The notes beneath the pieces are model-generated. The model made no database searches and was not told the origin of the DNA. It saw only the letters and a program-made list of their open reading frames with translations. A DNA stretch of 64,000 nucleotides, from NCBI GenBank assembly GCA_030063045.1, contig JAQSEB010000089.1, positions 310,001-374,000 on the forward strand. The letters run 5' to 3'. Source of the DNA: Pratylenchus scribneri. Lineage: Eukaryota; Nematoda; Chromadorea; Rhabditida; Pratylenchidae. The translations under genes and the position numbers were made by a program. Numbering within the stretch: the first letter of the stretch is position 1; every line of letters begins with the position of its first letter. Positions 10,642-21,659 of the stretch are shown here, one piece after another.

Positions 10642-12385
10642 CCACACAGAAAAAAAAAATTATTTTAATTTGGAAAGAAAATTTATATATTAAAATGCTT
10701 TTAATTTTTTCAAATTTCAATAATTTAATATCAAAATAATTAATCAAAAAATTATTAAGTCCATAAATTGACCATTTTCGTCCTAATTTGAATAAAAAGT
10801 TTGATCAAAAAATAATATGTTGGAATTTGTGTAAAAAAATTGTACAATCTGAATTCTCTAATTTTTTATCATAATTTTTATCATTTTCCAATAAATTTTT
10901 CTAATTATTTGTTAATTATTTCATCAAAATTATTATATTATACAATGGGTATAATTTGCCCAATGCCCATTCTCAAATATTCATTTTCTATTAATTTTAA
11001 TTTTCATTTAAATATTTTATTTATTTTACTAAATATTCTAAAGAGCATATTAAAATTTGTGCACAGAATTTTACTTATCGATTCCATTTTTAGCTTTCAT
11101 TTTGACAAAGAGCCATTTTTAATTCTGATAGATAACTTTTATTTATAGAATTCAGAAATTTATATAGAATTTAATAAAATTAATTTACAAATTTTGAACC
11201 TAATCCCATAAAAAATTTTTAAAATTATGAAATTTTCAACCTTTTTTTATAAAAATCCAATTTTTAAAAATTTCCAAAAAATTTCCATTTTTCCAATTTA
11301 ATATAATTTAGTCGAATTAATCCAACTTCAATTTTGGCATTTAATTATCAAAATTGGAAAAATTAAATACAATTTAGCTCAAATTAATCATTCAAAATTT
11401 CCAAATAAAATTATAAAAATTTGTGCTGAAAAAAAATAATTTTTATTGCACTCAACATCATGCCGTAAAATTTTGCTCTTTCTTTATTTATTATTTCCTA
11501 TAAGAAAAATTATCATAAATTTTACAATACTATAGGCAGATTAATAATAGTAAAAGAAATAATTTTTCCCAATTTATTTTCTTTCTTATAATAGGTAGAT
11601 GGTTTATCGTTTATATTGATTTTTTTGAACTGTGAGCGACGAAAAGTGGTTGTGTCCATTTCTTTTGGATTACATAGGCCAAACCAACCCAATCCAACCC
11701 AACAACAATCCTATGCCAAGCACTTTTACGCATAAATTTTCATTGATTTTTTTGAACTGCGAGCGACGAAAAATGGTTGTATTCTTTTCTAGGATTACAT
11801 AGGCCAAACCAACCCAATCCAACCCACTCAACAATCCTATACAATCACTTTTCCGCATAAATTTTAATCTATCTAATTAAAATCAAATTAATTGAAAATT
11901 ACTAAATTAGGCTTGATGCTTGAAATGATAAAAAAAACTAATAGATTTCTGCATTGAAAAATGTCAATCAATAGCTGTAATTTTGATAAAAAAAATCTCA
12001 AAATTATTCATTCTTTATGAGTTATTTTAAGCGGCGACGAGTAGGGCAGACTTTAATTGGCCAATTTTTTGCTAATTTTGAATTTTTTTTTCACTTTTTT
12101 ATTTACTTTTAATTGACCGTTTAACTTATTTTCCTTTTTTTGCCACAATTTTTGCCAATTTCTATAAAATTTCACTAATATTGCGCGTATATTTTTTTCC
12201 CATATTTCTAATCCAATTCCCTATTTTCTTGCTTCCCAAATGCCGTGAAAATTTCCACCTTAATAAATTATGTCTGCTACGATTTTATTTATGAATAATA
12301 AATCAATTTAATTTTTTAGCGCCTTTTTTGAATATTCCAATTTATTTACAGTATTTAAATTATTCACAAACCCAATTTTATAATA
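10642..12385. other. AT-rich stretch with a 127-bp tandem duplication
   Basis: No gene is visible. Two copies of a 127-bp segment lie at 11617-11743 and 11744-11870, each with GAACTG(T/C)GAGCGACGAAAA and a run of CCAACCCAATCCAACCCA. The rest is low-complexity AT-rich sequence upstream of the zinc-knuckle gene. Confidence 0.6.
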
Positions 12386-15300
12386 ATGCCGGGAAAAGAT
12401 AGGCTTCGCAAAAAGGCACAACGAAAATCAATGCAAGACCTGAGAAGGTCACAGACGGAGCAAACAACATCTTCAGGTAAACATTAAAATTTTGAATTAA
12501 TTTTTCTTATCAAATTAATAAAAAATTTTATTGAGCAATTAAAATATTTCATTTTAAAATTATTTTAAACTTGAAAATAACCAAAAAATTATTATTTAAT
12601 TTTGAAATTATAAAAACAAATCGACAAATTTTTTCATTACATGAAATCTGATTCTTGAAATTTACAAAAAATAAATTGTGAAAATGATATATTTTAATAG
12701 AATTGGTTTAATACAATTTTGAGTGTATAAAACTTCTCAGAAATATGGTTAAAGGAATAGCCGATAGACTCAATATTTATAATATTCAGTTTTCCTTTGA
12801 TATTATAATATTTTGCAATGAATGAAATGGATTAATCATAATTAAATCAGAGCCTAAAAAAGCCTCAATTTAGCCAATTTTTTCACTTATTTCCGGGCCT
12901 AATCTATATAATAATATTTTAGTTTTTATGGTTTTTTGGCTTTGAAAATTCGGCCAATTTCCATCAAATCTTTCAATAATTTTTGTTTTATTTGGACAAT
13001 TCTCTATTTCTTAAGCATTATAATTGTAATTAATCAAAAAATCGCATATACAAAATTTTTGCCTTTAATTTCCATCAAATTCAGATCTCGGCACATGCAT
13101 TCATTGTGACAAAGGATTCGAATCCATTTACGAGATATTTGAGATGGAATGTGGCTGCAAAATGCACACTTCACACACAGAAACATTCGGCGTTGACTTT
13201 CTAATGTATGTAATATTTTTATGAAATGATTAAAAGTTGCTGCAAAATAAAAAGTTTATTTTTGGCCAAAAAATAGCCTTTTTGCTAAAAAAATCGGATT
13301 ATTTTACTGAAATCTTAGTAAACTTCGAACCATTTAAACTTTTTTTTCAATTCGATAGAGCTTTTCAGGATATATCGATTAGCTTTTAAAATGTCAAAGT
13401 TTAAATCCTAATCAAAAAAAAGTTTCAAACAAAAAAGCTAAATAGGCTTTCATCATTTTATGATTTGGATTTACCTAAAAGTGATATTCAATATATCATT
13501 CAACGCATCTTGAGGAGCTCGATCAAATGGTATAAGATCAATGATTAGGAAATTATCCTAAAAACCAATATTTTGGCAAAATAACTTTTTACAAATTATA
13601 ATAAAGCATACTTAATTTTTTTTTTGAACAATTTTTTTTAAATAAAATTTTCCAAATTTAATACAAATTCAGCTGCAAAGATCATCCTATTTTTTGCGTG
13701 CATTGTGAACAACAAATTTTTGCATGTACAGAAGAGGAAAAAAAAGAACTTGCAACCAAACTTAATTGCGATGTGGATGAACTTGATTATGAAGAATATG
13801 AGAAAGCAATCAAACTTTCCTGCGGGCACTGGCTTTGTGGAAAAGATGACCAATGCGACCCGTTCGGCAATAAAATTAAAAATTTGTTGGATATAAATTT
13901 TTAAATATTTTTCACAATTTATTTAAGGGTTCCTATGTTCTATGGAGGATTTGGCTCGGAGGCATGCAAATATTGCTCGATGGATGTGTGCATCCAGTGT
14001 GGTGTAGATCTTCGCCCAATGAATCAATTGAATACAACAGAATGTGGCTATGATCCAGTCAAAGAACCACCTAAATCTAAACAACTCAAATGCAATCACA
14101 AACTTTGTTCAGATTGTTTGAAGAATTTGTATGTTACTTAATAAAATAAAAAGTTTATTAAAAATTAATTCTTAAACAAATATTTTGACAAAAAATAGAA
14201 ATTTTTGAAAATAACTTTTTTAGAAAATGACTTTAATAAATCTAAAAATAATTGATTTTTTTTAATACAACGCACTAAAAATTAATATTGAAAAATATAT
14301 TGCTTAAAAAATAGACATAGAAAATATTTTTTTAAAATCTGAACAATAAAAATGATTTTTTAATACATTTATCATATTCTATTCTTATATTAGACCTCGA
14401 AATCCTGCTTGCCCAAAGTGTGCCCGAAGCAAATTTACATTTGAACCTAAGAGGTATCTAATTTTATTAATTAAAAAATTGCATTTTTTGTTTATTTTAA
14501 TAATGGATATATATTTTTATGTTATGAAAAATTATGTAACATTAATAATAATTTTATTTTTTTAATAATTTGTTTCTGCTTTTGATAAATTAAATTTTTG
14601 AATGAATTTACATACGCATTGACATTCTAAAATTTTTTATTTTTTAGCATACAGAATTGGCATTTATGTGATAAATGGCGTTGGACTGTATCGGATCATC
14701 CAACGACCAAAGTTACAAGTAAAAAAAGGTACATTTATTTTATTAAATGACAAAAAATGGAAAATTTTTTAAATTTTAATTTAGTCTATCTTCTTCACAA
14801 TCTATTGAGAATGAAAATCAACATTGTATTCATTGTCGAAAAATTGCCAACATCCCACTAGAATGTGGCCATTATATGTGTCAACTTTGCGATTACTGGA
14901 TAACGGCGTATTTTTTTTTATTTTTCCTATTATACTTTTTGATATTAAATTATTTTTAAAATTCTTTTAGTTTTGGTCAAAAGGATATGAGAATTTGTCG
15001 ATATTGCAGTTCCGAACATTGCGTGGAATGTGGAGTTGAAGAAGACATATTATATCAATCAAATGAATTTCGTCTTGCAATAATTGAGGATAATAAACGA
15101 GTGAAAAATGGATTGATTCGATTTGGATGTAATCATATGATGTGTCTCAGATGCAAGCCCAAAATCAAATATTTATTTGATTATGAAATAACGTAAGTCC
15201 AAACTTCACTTATGAATTTTTGAATTCTAATTAGATTTTTTGAATTTTTGGCAATTTTATTAAATTTAAGTAGAATTATTTATTACTTTATTCTTTCTTT

Positions 15301-16159
15301 TTTTTATATTTTAATTACAATTATCGATTAGTCTTGTATTTTATTATTTTGTTTTACTAAAAAATTTTTTGTCCAAAAATATTATATTCGAAATTGTTTA
15401 GTTCTTTGGACAAATGCAGATATTGTACCCAGAATGATGGTTTCGATAGAATCCCTAAAAGGTGAATTTGTTATTTTTGATTTTTTTGGTAATATTTTCT
15501 TTATAGTATCCATGAACACTTTATCTCATTGCCGGAGGATGCTGAACTAAAACAAAAATCATATGCAGGGTTCGGTGGAATTTATGATCTGAATAGACTG
15601 AAATCCAATCCTGCCGAGTAAATTAAAAATATTAATAATTAATTTAAAAAAAATTAAGAAATCTTTGTTCATATTGCAATGAATTAATTATAAATGAATG
15701 GTCCAATGCACCAAGCGGATGCGGGTGCAATATTCATCGTTGGTGGTGTCTTAAAGAACTGTATATCTATTTGGGATATTTTTTAAATAATTTGTTTTAC
15801 ATTAGTTGTAAAATTGCGTACGAAACTGAAAAGTCGGTGGTGTGCAAAAAATGCAATAAAATTACAATATCCGACATGGAAAGTAGAACTAAAAGTTCAA
15901 AGGCGGCTGCTCAGAAACACAAAAAGAAATATTGTTCTGAGTACCAATGCAATTGTTGTGGTGAAATTTTTATTGGAGTCTCAACAAAAAGGCCATGTTG
16001 TAAAACGATTTACAAAAGATCGCATTGGTTGAAATTGTAATTTTTAATTTTTTTAAAAACATATTTTATTAATATTTTAGCGCACAGCCAAAGGGCACAA
16101 TTCATAGATGTCCTTCATGTAACAAGGAACTTGATGATTTTTATGTTGAATACCAATAA
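12386..16159 (+). CDS. multi-knuckle RING-like Cys/His-rich protein
   Basis: Thirteen phase-compatible exons: 12386-12476, 13085-13205, 13673-13885, 13928-14128, 14394-14453, 14648-14728, 14785-14907, 14971-15192, 15402-15461, 15507-15617, 15659-15760, 15806-16036 and 16081-16159. They give 564 residues with no internal stop. After a basic N-terminus the chain is a string of metal-binding knuckles: CIHC...CGCKMH (~35-55), FCVHC and CGHWLC (~75-125), CKYC...CIQCG and CNHKLCSDC with CPKC (~150-220), CIHC...CGHYMCQLC (~265-290), CRYC...CVECG and CNHMMCLRC (~302-360), CRYC (~375), CSYC...CGCNIHRWWC (~430-455), CKKC, CNCCG and CPSC (~475-550). The alternation of C-x2-C pairs with CGH/CNH-x2-C-x2-C is RING-like and repeats at least three times. 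RING proteins are often ubiquitin ligases, but no known family is recognised. Most introns break after codon position 2, which suggests internal duplication. Intron 3 uses a weak donor (GTTGGA). Confidence 0.75.
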
Positions 16160-16440
16160 GGGCTAAAGTGGAATTGAAAGAAAATATGATCGAATTTTTA
16201 TTCAATTAAGTGTTTTTTTGATTTTTGACCATATTAATAATTATATAATTTTTTCAGTTCTTTTAATTTCCATTTAATTTTTTTCATTATTATAAAAACA
16301 ATAACATAACATATATTTGTTCACTTTTTTCTTATTTTAAATAAATTTTGCGTAAATAAATAATATGATTGCATTTTATATGTCTTTATTTAAAAAAGTA
16401 AAAAATAAATCGTTGAAAGTTGAAATTTAATTCAAAAAAT
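16160..16440. other. short AT-rich stretch
   Basis: The 3' flank of the zinc-knuckle gene. Nothing identifiable beyond possible polyadenylation signals (AATAAA-type words near 16340). Confidence 0.4.
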
Positions 16441-16531
16441 TACAATTCTAGGAAAAGGTTTTAATCGATTACACCATTTTTACGCAGAGGCTGTTAAAAA
16501 AAACTAGACCCGGGGCTTGCCCCCGGGTCTA
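16441..16531 (+). repeat. 3' end fragment of a hairpin-cassette repeat
   Basis: This short piece matches only the 3' end of the unit: it begins like ACAACTCTAGGAAAAGG, has an internal deletion or divergence, and ends GGCTGTTAAAA followed by the full 29-bp terminal palindrome. A complete unit starts four bases later, so the intact copy sits directly behind an older 3' end. Confidence 0.75.
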
Positions 16532-16535
16532 GTTT

Positions 16536-17852
16536 TAAACCCTTCAGTAAATTCTGTGGGGGGTGCGGCACATCTCGAATTTTATCTCAATGCGCAACCA
16601 TACGATTGGGCTGAAATTTTGCCCAAAGATTCTTGGACATGTGCGCAACAATTTAAACAGAAAGATTTTTCACGGCACCGTTACGACCTCTCCTTGAAAT
16701 TTTCAAAAACGGTTTAAAACCCATATTTTTTGAGGTTTTTCGACCATAACTCGGTGCGCTTTCAGCGCGCTAACGTGCGCCCGACATATATTGTGCAGTT
16801 TTGAAAGGCGCGTCGAATGAGCTATCGATCTCGAAATTTGGACAACATGCCACAGAGTTGTGCCGGTCTCGAAAGTTCGGCACAAAGTGCCAAAATCGAG
16901 ATTTTTCGAATGGAACATTTTTATATGTCATGTGATATACCATTCGAAAGCCCATGAAAAACTGAGTAAAATGATGATGATTGGGCTCGCTTAGCTCGCG
17001 CTGCAAGCGCGCGCGCAGCGCGCGAATACCAAAAAATGACTAAAATGAGGGGCGAAGCACCAAAAATGACTCAGAGGTGGGAAAAACTAATAAATATGAA
17101 CAAAATTATAATGTTGGGTAAAGTGAGCGAGCGAAGCGAGCTATGGGGGCGCGCGAAGCGCGCCGGCTGTTCGTGGGTGGGGGTGTGGGGGGTTTCAGGG
17201 GGGAGGGGGAGGGGGTAGCGAAGCGAGGCCGAGGCTCCCGGAGCGAGGGAGGCCCGCGGAGCGGGCCGACCGAGCGGAGGGAGCCGAGGCCGAGCGTAGC
17301 GGACCCCTCCCCCTAACCCCCCTGACCAACGAGAAAGTACAAACCGAAAAAAAATAAATAATTATGAAGTATAAGTTTTATATTATTAAAAGTGTATTTT
17401 TATATCTAATCTATAAAGAATGAAAATATTTCTTAAAAATTTTTATTAAATTCCGCAAAGTTCTGTAGAAAAATTTTGATGTAATAGAATAATATAAGTA
17501 AAAATATCTTAAATCCAAATTTTTGGGATTTTTTTAAAGTTGCGCAAAAAAGTTGCTAAGCACAATTTTGTTGCCATGCAACTTTATAAAAAAAATAATA
17601 TTAAATTCAGAATTTACATCCTTCATTGATATATATTATTAATTTATTTCATGAATAAGTCGCGCTCGCTTAGCTCGCGCCTAAAGGGGGCGGAGCCCCT
17701 AAACCCTCCAAAAGGGGGGCGAAGCCCCCCTAAACAACAAAAAATGTACAACTCTAGGAAAAGGTTTTTAAATACTGAACAAACATAATCACCACCACAC
17801 TACATGATGGCTGTTAAAAATAACTAGACCCGGGGCTTGCCCCCGGGTCTAG
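16536..17852 (+). repeat. 1.32-kb hairpin-cassette repeat, copy 4 (dispersed)
   Basis: A complete 1317-bp unit, same length as copies 2 and 3 and, as far as I can compare by eye, identical to them, although it lies 7 kb away across the zinc-knuckle gene. It ends in the complete terminal palindrome at 17824-17852, then TTTTTATAC. Confidence 0.92.
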
Positions 17853-18322
17853 TTTTTATACTTTAATATTTTGATAAACTCGCCAACAATATTCTATTTC
17901 ACCCTCTATATTGGTTGTTATGCCTATGAGAAAATAAAGATTATTTTCATATAATTACCCAAAAGGCATAAATAAGAGAAGATATTAAGTAAACATTTCA
18001 ATTTCGTCTATTTATTATATTACCTTATTAGGCAAAAAAGCTAAACATACAAGCGTATAGAATTCTCCAGTGCCTATGCCAACTACCATAAATTTCTAAT
18101 TAAATATTTTTAAAACAATTTTCAATTCATTTATTCAACCTTATATAAATCCCAAATTTTGTCCCTTAATCAACAATTTAACTAGGATGAGGGGCGGGAC
18201 ATACTTGATAGATATATTTTGTCTCCCTCAACTAAAACTCAAATTTTAAAAAAAATCCCAATAAAAAATCATTCTTCTTCTGCCATTTATTGACCATTTA
18301 CATATTTCCAACATTTGCCCCG
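17853..18322. other. AT-rich intergenic stretch
   Basis: Between repeat copy 4 and the 3' end of the minus-strand Cys-rich gene. No gene or repeat seen. Confidence 0.4.
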
Positions 18323-19394
18323 CTATTGTTCGAGCTGGTCCACTTCGATAAACGGCACTGTGGCACAAAGGAATTCATAGTCATGTTGACCATTTTCGGC
18401 ATATCTGACATATACATAATTGAATAGATTTGTTTATTTTTAAATTTAAAAAGTTAATCAAAATGAATTTCTATTGGTAAATAAATCCCCAAAAGAGGAA
18501 TTGTAAGTATTAAGTTTGAATAAATTGGATATTTGATCTTTCAGAAGAAATATTTATGTTACAATCGATTTTGATTTTTAGCTATTTGCCAATATCCACT
18601 CGATTCATAATGGTCAATTTTGTTTATATAAGGTTTCAATTTCAAATCAATTTTAGTTGAAATTAAATTTTTGAAAATTGAAATTTCGGGTTTTGAACCG
18701 ATTTAAAATTTTCAAATTTAAAAATTTAGCCACAGCAGAATTAATAATTTCTGGCCATTTTAATTTTGGTCAATCTAAATCGAGATCGGCTTCAATCCAA
18801 CATATATAATAATTTCAACCTCCTCCTCAATTAGTTAGCCTGATATTTACATATATAAACTTACAATTTTCTGTAGACACAGTTCTGATTGTAACCAGGC
18901 AATTTGGTAGGCTTAATGAAGTTACAAAAGATATTGCCGGCCACATCCGCCGTGCAATTTCCGCATTTGTAAATGCCGGGCAAATCTACGCCATTCAGCC
19001 GATAAATATAGTTTTTAAAATCGGTTTGGGCAGGGCACTTTCCGGAAGGCGTGTATTTATATTCCACACAAAGAGGGGGAGATTGAGTTTTCGTGTGCCA
19101 ACGGCATTGCAAATAGTTTCCCCCATGACCGTCTTTTTGTAGCACATAATCGCAATAAATTTTTTGTTCATAACATTTCTCCTGGCATTGTTTGTCATCG
19201 CCGCATTGATCGCATTGTTTTTCATCCCAACAGGCAGCACATCGTTTGATGCAAATCTTTTGTTCTTCCATGTCCTCTAGAGCAAAGCAATTCGCCATCC
19301 ACACCAGCCATTCAGCACAAAATGTGGACAATCCTCGACAACTTAAAAAGACAAAAAAATGAATGAATGAATTTTTGAAATTTATTTGGGGCAA
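18323..19394 (-). CDS. secreted Cys-rich protein
   Basis: Two exons on the minus strand: 19394-18865 and 18404-18323, joined in phase by a GTAAGT donor and a CAG acceptor, giving about 203 residues. The N-terminus has a hydrophobic stretch (FIHFFVFLSCRGLSTFCA) that can serve as a signal peptide, although a TTTTTAAG just upstream of TTGTCG leaves open an upstream first exon instead. About 20 cysteines follow, in clusters such as CIKRCAAC, CDQC, CQEKC and CGNC...FC. The long exon has an in-frame TAA just after the donor, so a single-exon reading would end 25 residues earlier; the spliced exon adds an acidic Tyr/Phe tail with one Cys. No family is recognised. A small secreted Cys-rich protein in this kind of genome is a plausible effector or cuticle protein, unproven. 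Confidence 0.55.
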
Positions 19395-20369
19395 AAATTT
19401 AAGATGTTTTTCTAAGGTAATTTTAAATGCTAAACATGAATATGTAAATTTAGTTCAGCCATATTTGGTCATATTGGAAATGTTATGCCATCATTTACAA
19501 GTCTTTGTATGATTAGGGTTGGCCAAAATAGGTAACGGTTTGAAAAAATCGATCCAATATAAAACCAAAATTGAGAATTTTGGGCAAAATAAACCAAAAA
19601 TAGGAGAAAACAGAAACCGAAAACCGACATTTTTCGAAAACCGTAAACCAAATTATGCTCAAATTAAAGTCGATTTTGAATTACTCTATTATTTCGAGCA
19701 TTGAAAGTTAATTTTATTTTTTTTAATAGAAATATATGGGTCTTTTCATTTCCCCAAATATCAATTTATAAATTTTAAATTTCTGATTTTATCCTCTAGG
19801 AAAATTCCCAGCAACAAAGCAAATTCCAAATATTAATCTGAGAGAAGAGTGAATCAAAAATTTTCATATAATTTTTGCTGATTGTGGGTTCTATCAGTAT
19901 CAGCACAAATCTCAATTTCTCAAACATTCGCTCATTTGTTAATGAATGAATTGAATATTTTCATATAAAAATTTAACCAAATATATCCTTGGTCGTTATC
20001 GTTACTCCTAAGTCCTAACTAAGTTGTTTTTCTTTGCAAAAGTCAGCATTATATTATCAATACGGTAAAATATGAAAGCTTTCGAAAAGTTTTTCCATAT
20101 TTTTAAAATTATTTTTTAGTGGGACATAAATAATACATGTTTGGCCCCATTTTTCTTCCCACTTTCGATAAAAAGTATTCATTTTTATTCTTTATTGATC
20201 TTTTAGTTGCCCAAGCGTCGACACCCAAGCTTATATATGTGTTATTTCTCTTCCTTTCCATAGCAAAACCATTCTCCCCCAAGCAATTCCACACGCCAAA
20301 AAATTCTTTCTGACTGATGAGACTGACTTGTGAGTGAGTGGGATGGTTAATGATGTGGCCTTTCGGCCC
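19395..20369. other. AT-rich stretch with a possible element end
   Basis: Starting at about 19514, TAGGGTTGGCCAAAATAGG resembles the TAGGGTTG terminus of the hAT element at 21660 and is followed by AAAACC/GAAAACCG words, but I see no matching right end. No gene is supported. Confidence 0.3.
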
Positions 20370-20377
20370 ATTTAATG

Positions 20378-20979
20378 CAGGGATCCGATCAAAAAATTTT
20401 CAAAATAAGACAAATTACATCAAAAAATAAGATTTTATGGTCAAAAATAAGATTTTTACAAAAATGCTTTAAAATCAATTTTTTTCTGTAAAATTTAGTT
20501 TAAAAATCATATTTTTCATCTCCCATAATGTATTTTGGCTTATTTTTTACTCCTTAAAGGAAAAATTTTAACCAAAAATCGCACTGCAAGGAGAAAATTT
20601 GAGCTAATAGCCGCGCAGCGAAAAATTAAAGTCAAAAATAGCCGCGCAGCGGAAAATATTAGTCAAAAATGGCCGCGCAGCGAAAAATTTTAGTCAAAAA
20701 TGGCCGCGCAGCGAAAAATTTTAGTCAAAAATGGCCGCGCAGCGAAAAATTTTAGTCAAAAATGGCCGCGCAGCGAAAAATTTTAGTCAAAAATGGCCGC
20801 GCAGCGAAAAATTTAGACATTTTTAAGGAAAAAAATGAAATTTTATGAAAAATCAGACAAAATAAGACAATTCACCAAAAATAAGGACAATTCTTACAAA
20901 TAAGGACATTTTAATTTTGTAAGATTTGACCTCTCAAAATAAGGACAAATCTTATAAATAAGGACGGATCGGATCCCTG
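20378..20979. mobile_element. hAT-type MITE with 8-bp target duplication
   Basis: The 602-bp element starts CAGGGATCCGATC and ends GATCGGATCCCTG and is flanked by a perfect 8-bp direct repeat, ATTTAATG, at 20370-20377 and 20980-20987. CAGGG termini and 8-bp duplications are hAT hallmarks. The interior carries AATAAGA(C/T)-type subterminal words and a minisatellite of about 31 bp, at least six units (about 20607-20815), each with GCCGCGCAGCG. There is no transposase. Confidence 0.85.
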
Positions 20980-20987
20980 ATTTAATG

Positions 20988-21136
20988 GCGAAAGCAAATA
21001 TTCGGCGTTTATTGAAAGATTTATTACTTAAATTTATGCCGAAGCCAACGCCAACTAATAGACAGAATGGGAAAAATAAGAGGAGTCGTTAAATTTTTTA
21101 GAAAAATCTCACCAGACTTTAAGCCTAGCCCAAATC
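20988..21136. other. spacer between two hAT-type elements
   Basis: About 150 bp of unremarkable sequence. The minus-strand ORF over it is not convincing. Confidence 0.4.
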
Positions 21137-21578
21137 CAGGATGACCTTCTCCAAAACCCAAAAACCTGGCAATTACACCCAAAAACTGGGCAAAAACTTG
21201 GCAAAATTTTTCAAAAACCGGGCTAAAATCCGGCATGCTAAAAAAACATGTAAAAATCAAAATAAATGCTTTAAAAAAGTATAATTTATATTTCTCTTGT
21301 GACTTAAGTTATTGGAATAATTGGGGTTGCAAAATGAACATTAATAATTTTTAATATTCCTCTCTTCCATCAGTAAAAAATTCAAGTCAAAAATGGCCCC
21401 ACAGAAAAAAATTTCATCAGTTTTAAGTAAAAATTTAAAAATCTGCTAAATCTTGGCAAATTCTGAAAAATTGATAAACCGATTAAAAACCTGGCAAAGA
21501 CAAAAACCTGGCAAAAACCTGCGCGGGACTCCCAAAACCGGAAAAATCTCCAGTTTTCATGGTAGGATGGTCACCCTG
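21137..21578. mobile_element. small hAT-like MITE
   Basis: The left end CAGGATGACCTTCTCC and the inverted right end CAGGGTGACCATCCTACC are related, and CCAAATC flanks both sides (21130-21136 and 21579-21585), a 7-bp match consistent with a slightly eroded 8-bp duplication. The interior repeats AAAACCTGGCAA-type words. No coding capacity. Confidence 0.6.
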
Positions 21579-21659
21579 CCAAATCTAAACTAAATCTTGA
21601 TTCGAAAAAAAGAATGGCCTTTAATTTTTTAATTTTTGCGAATCTTTTTATGTTCCAAC

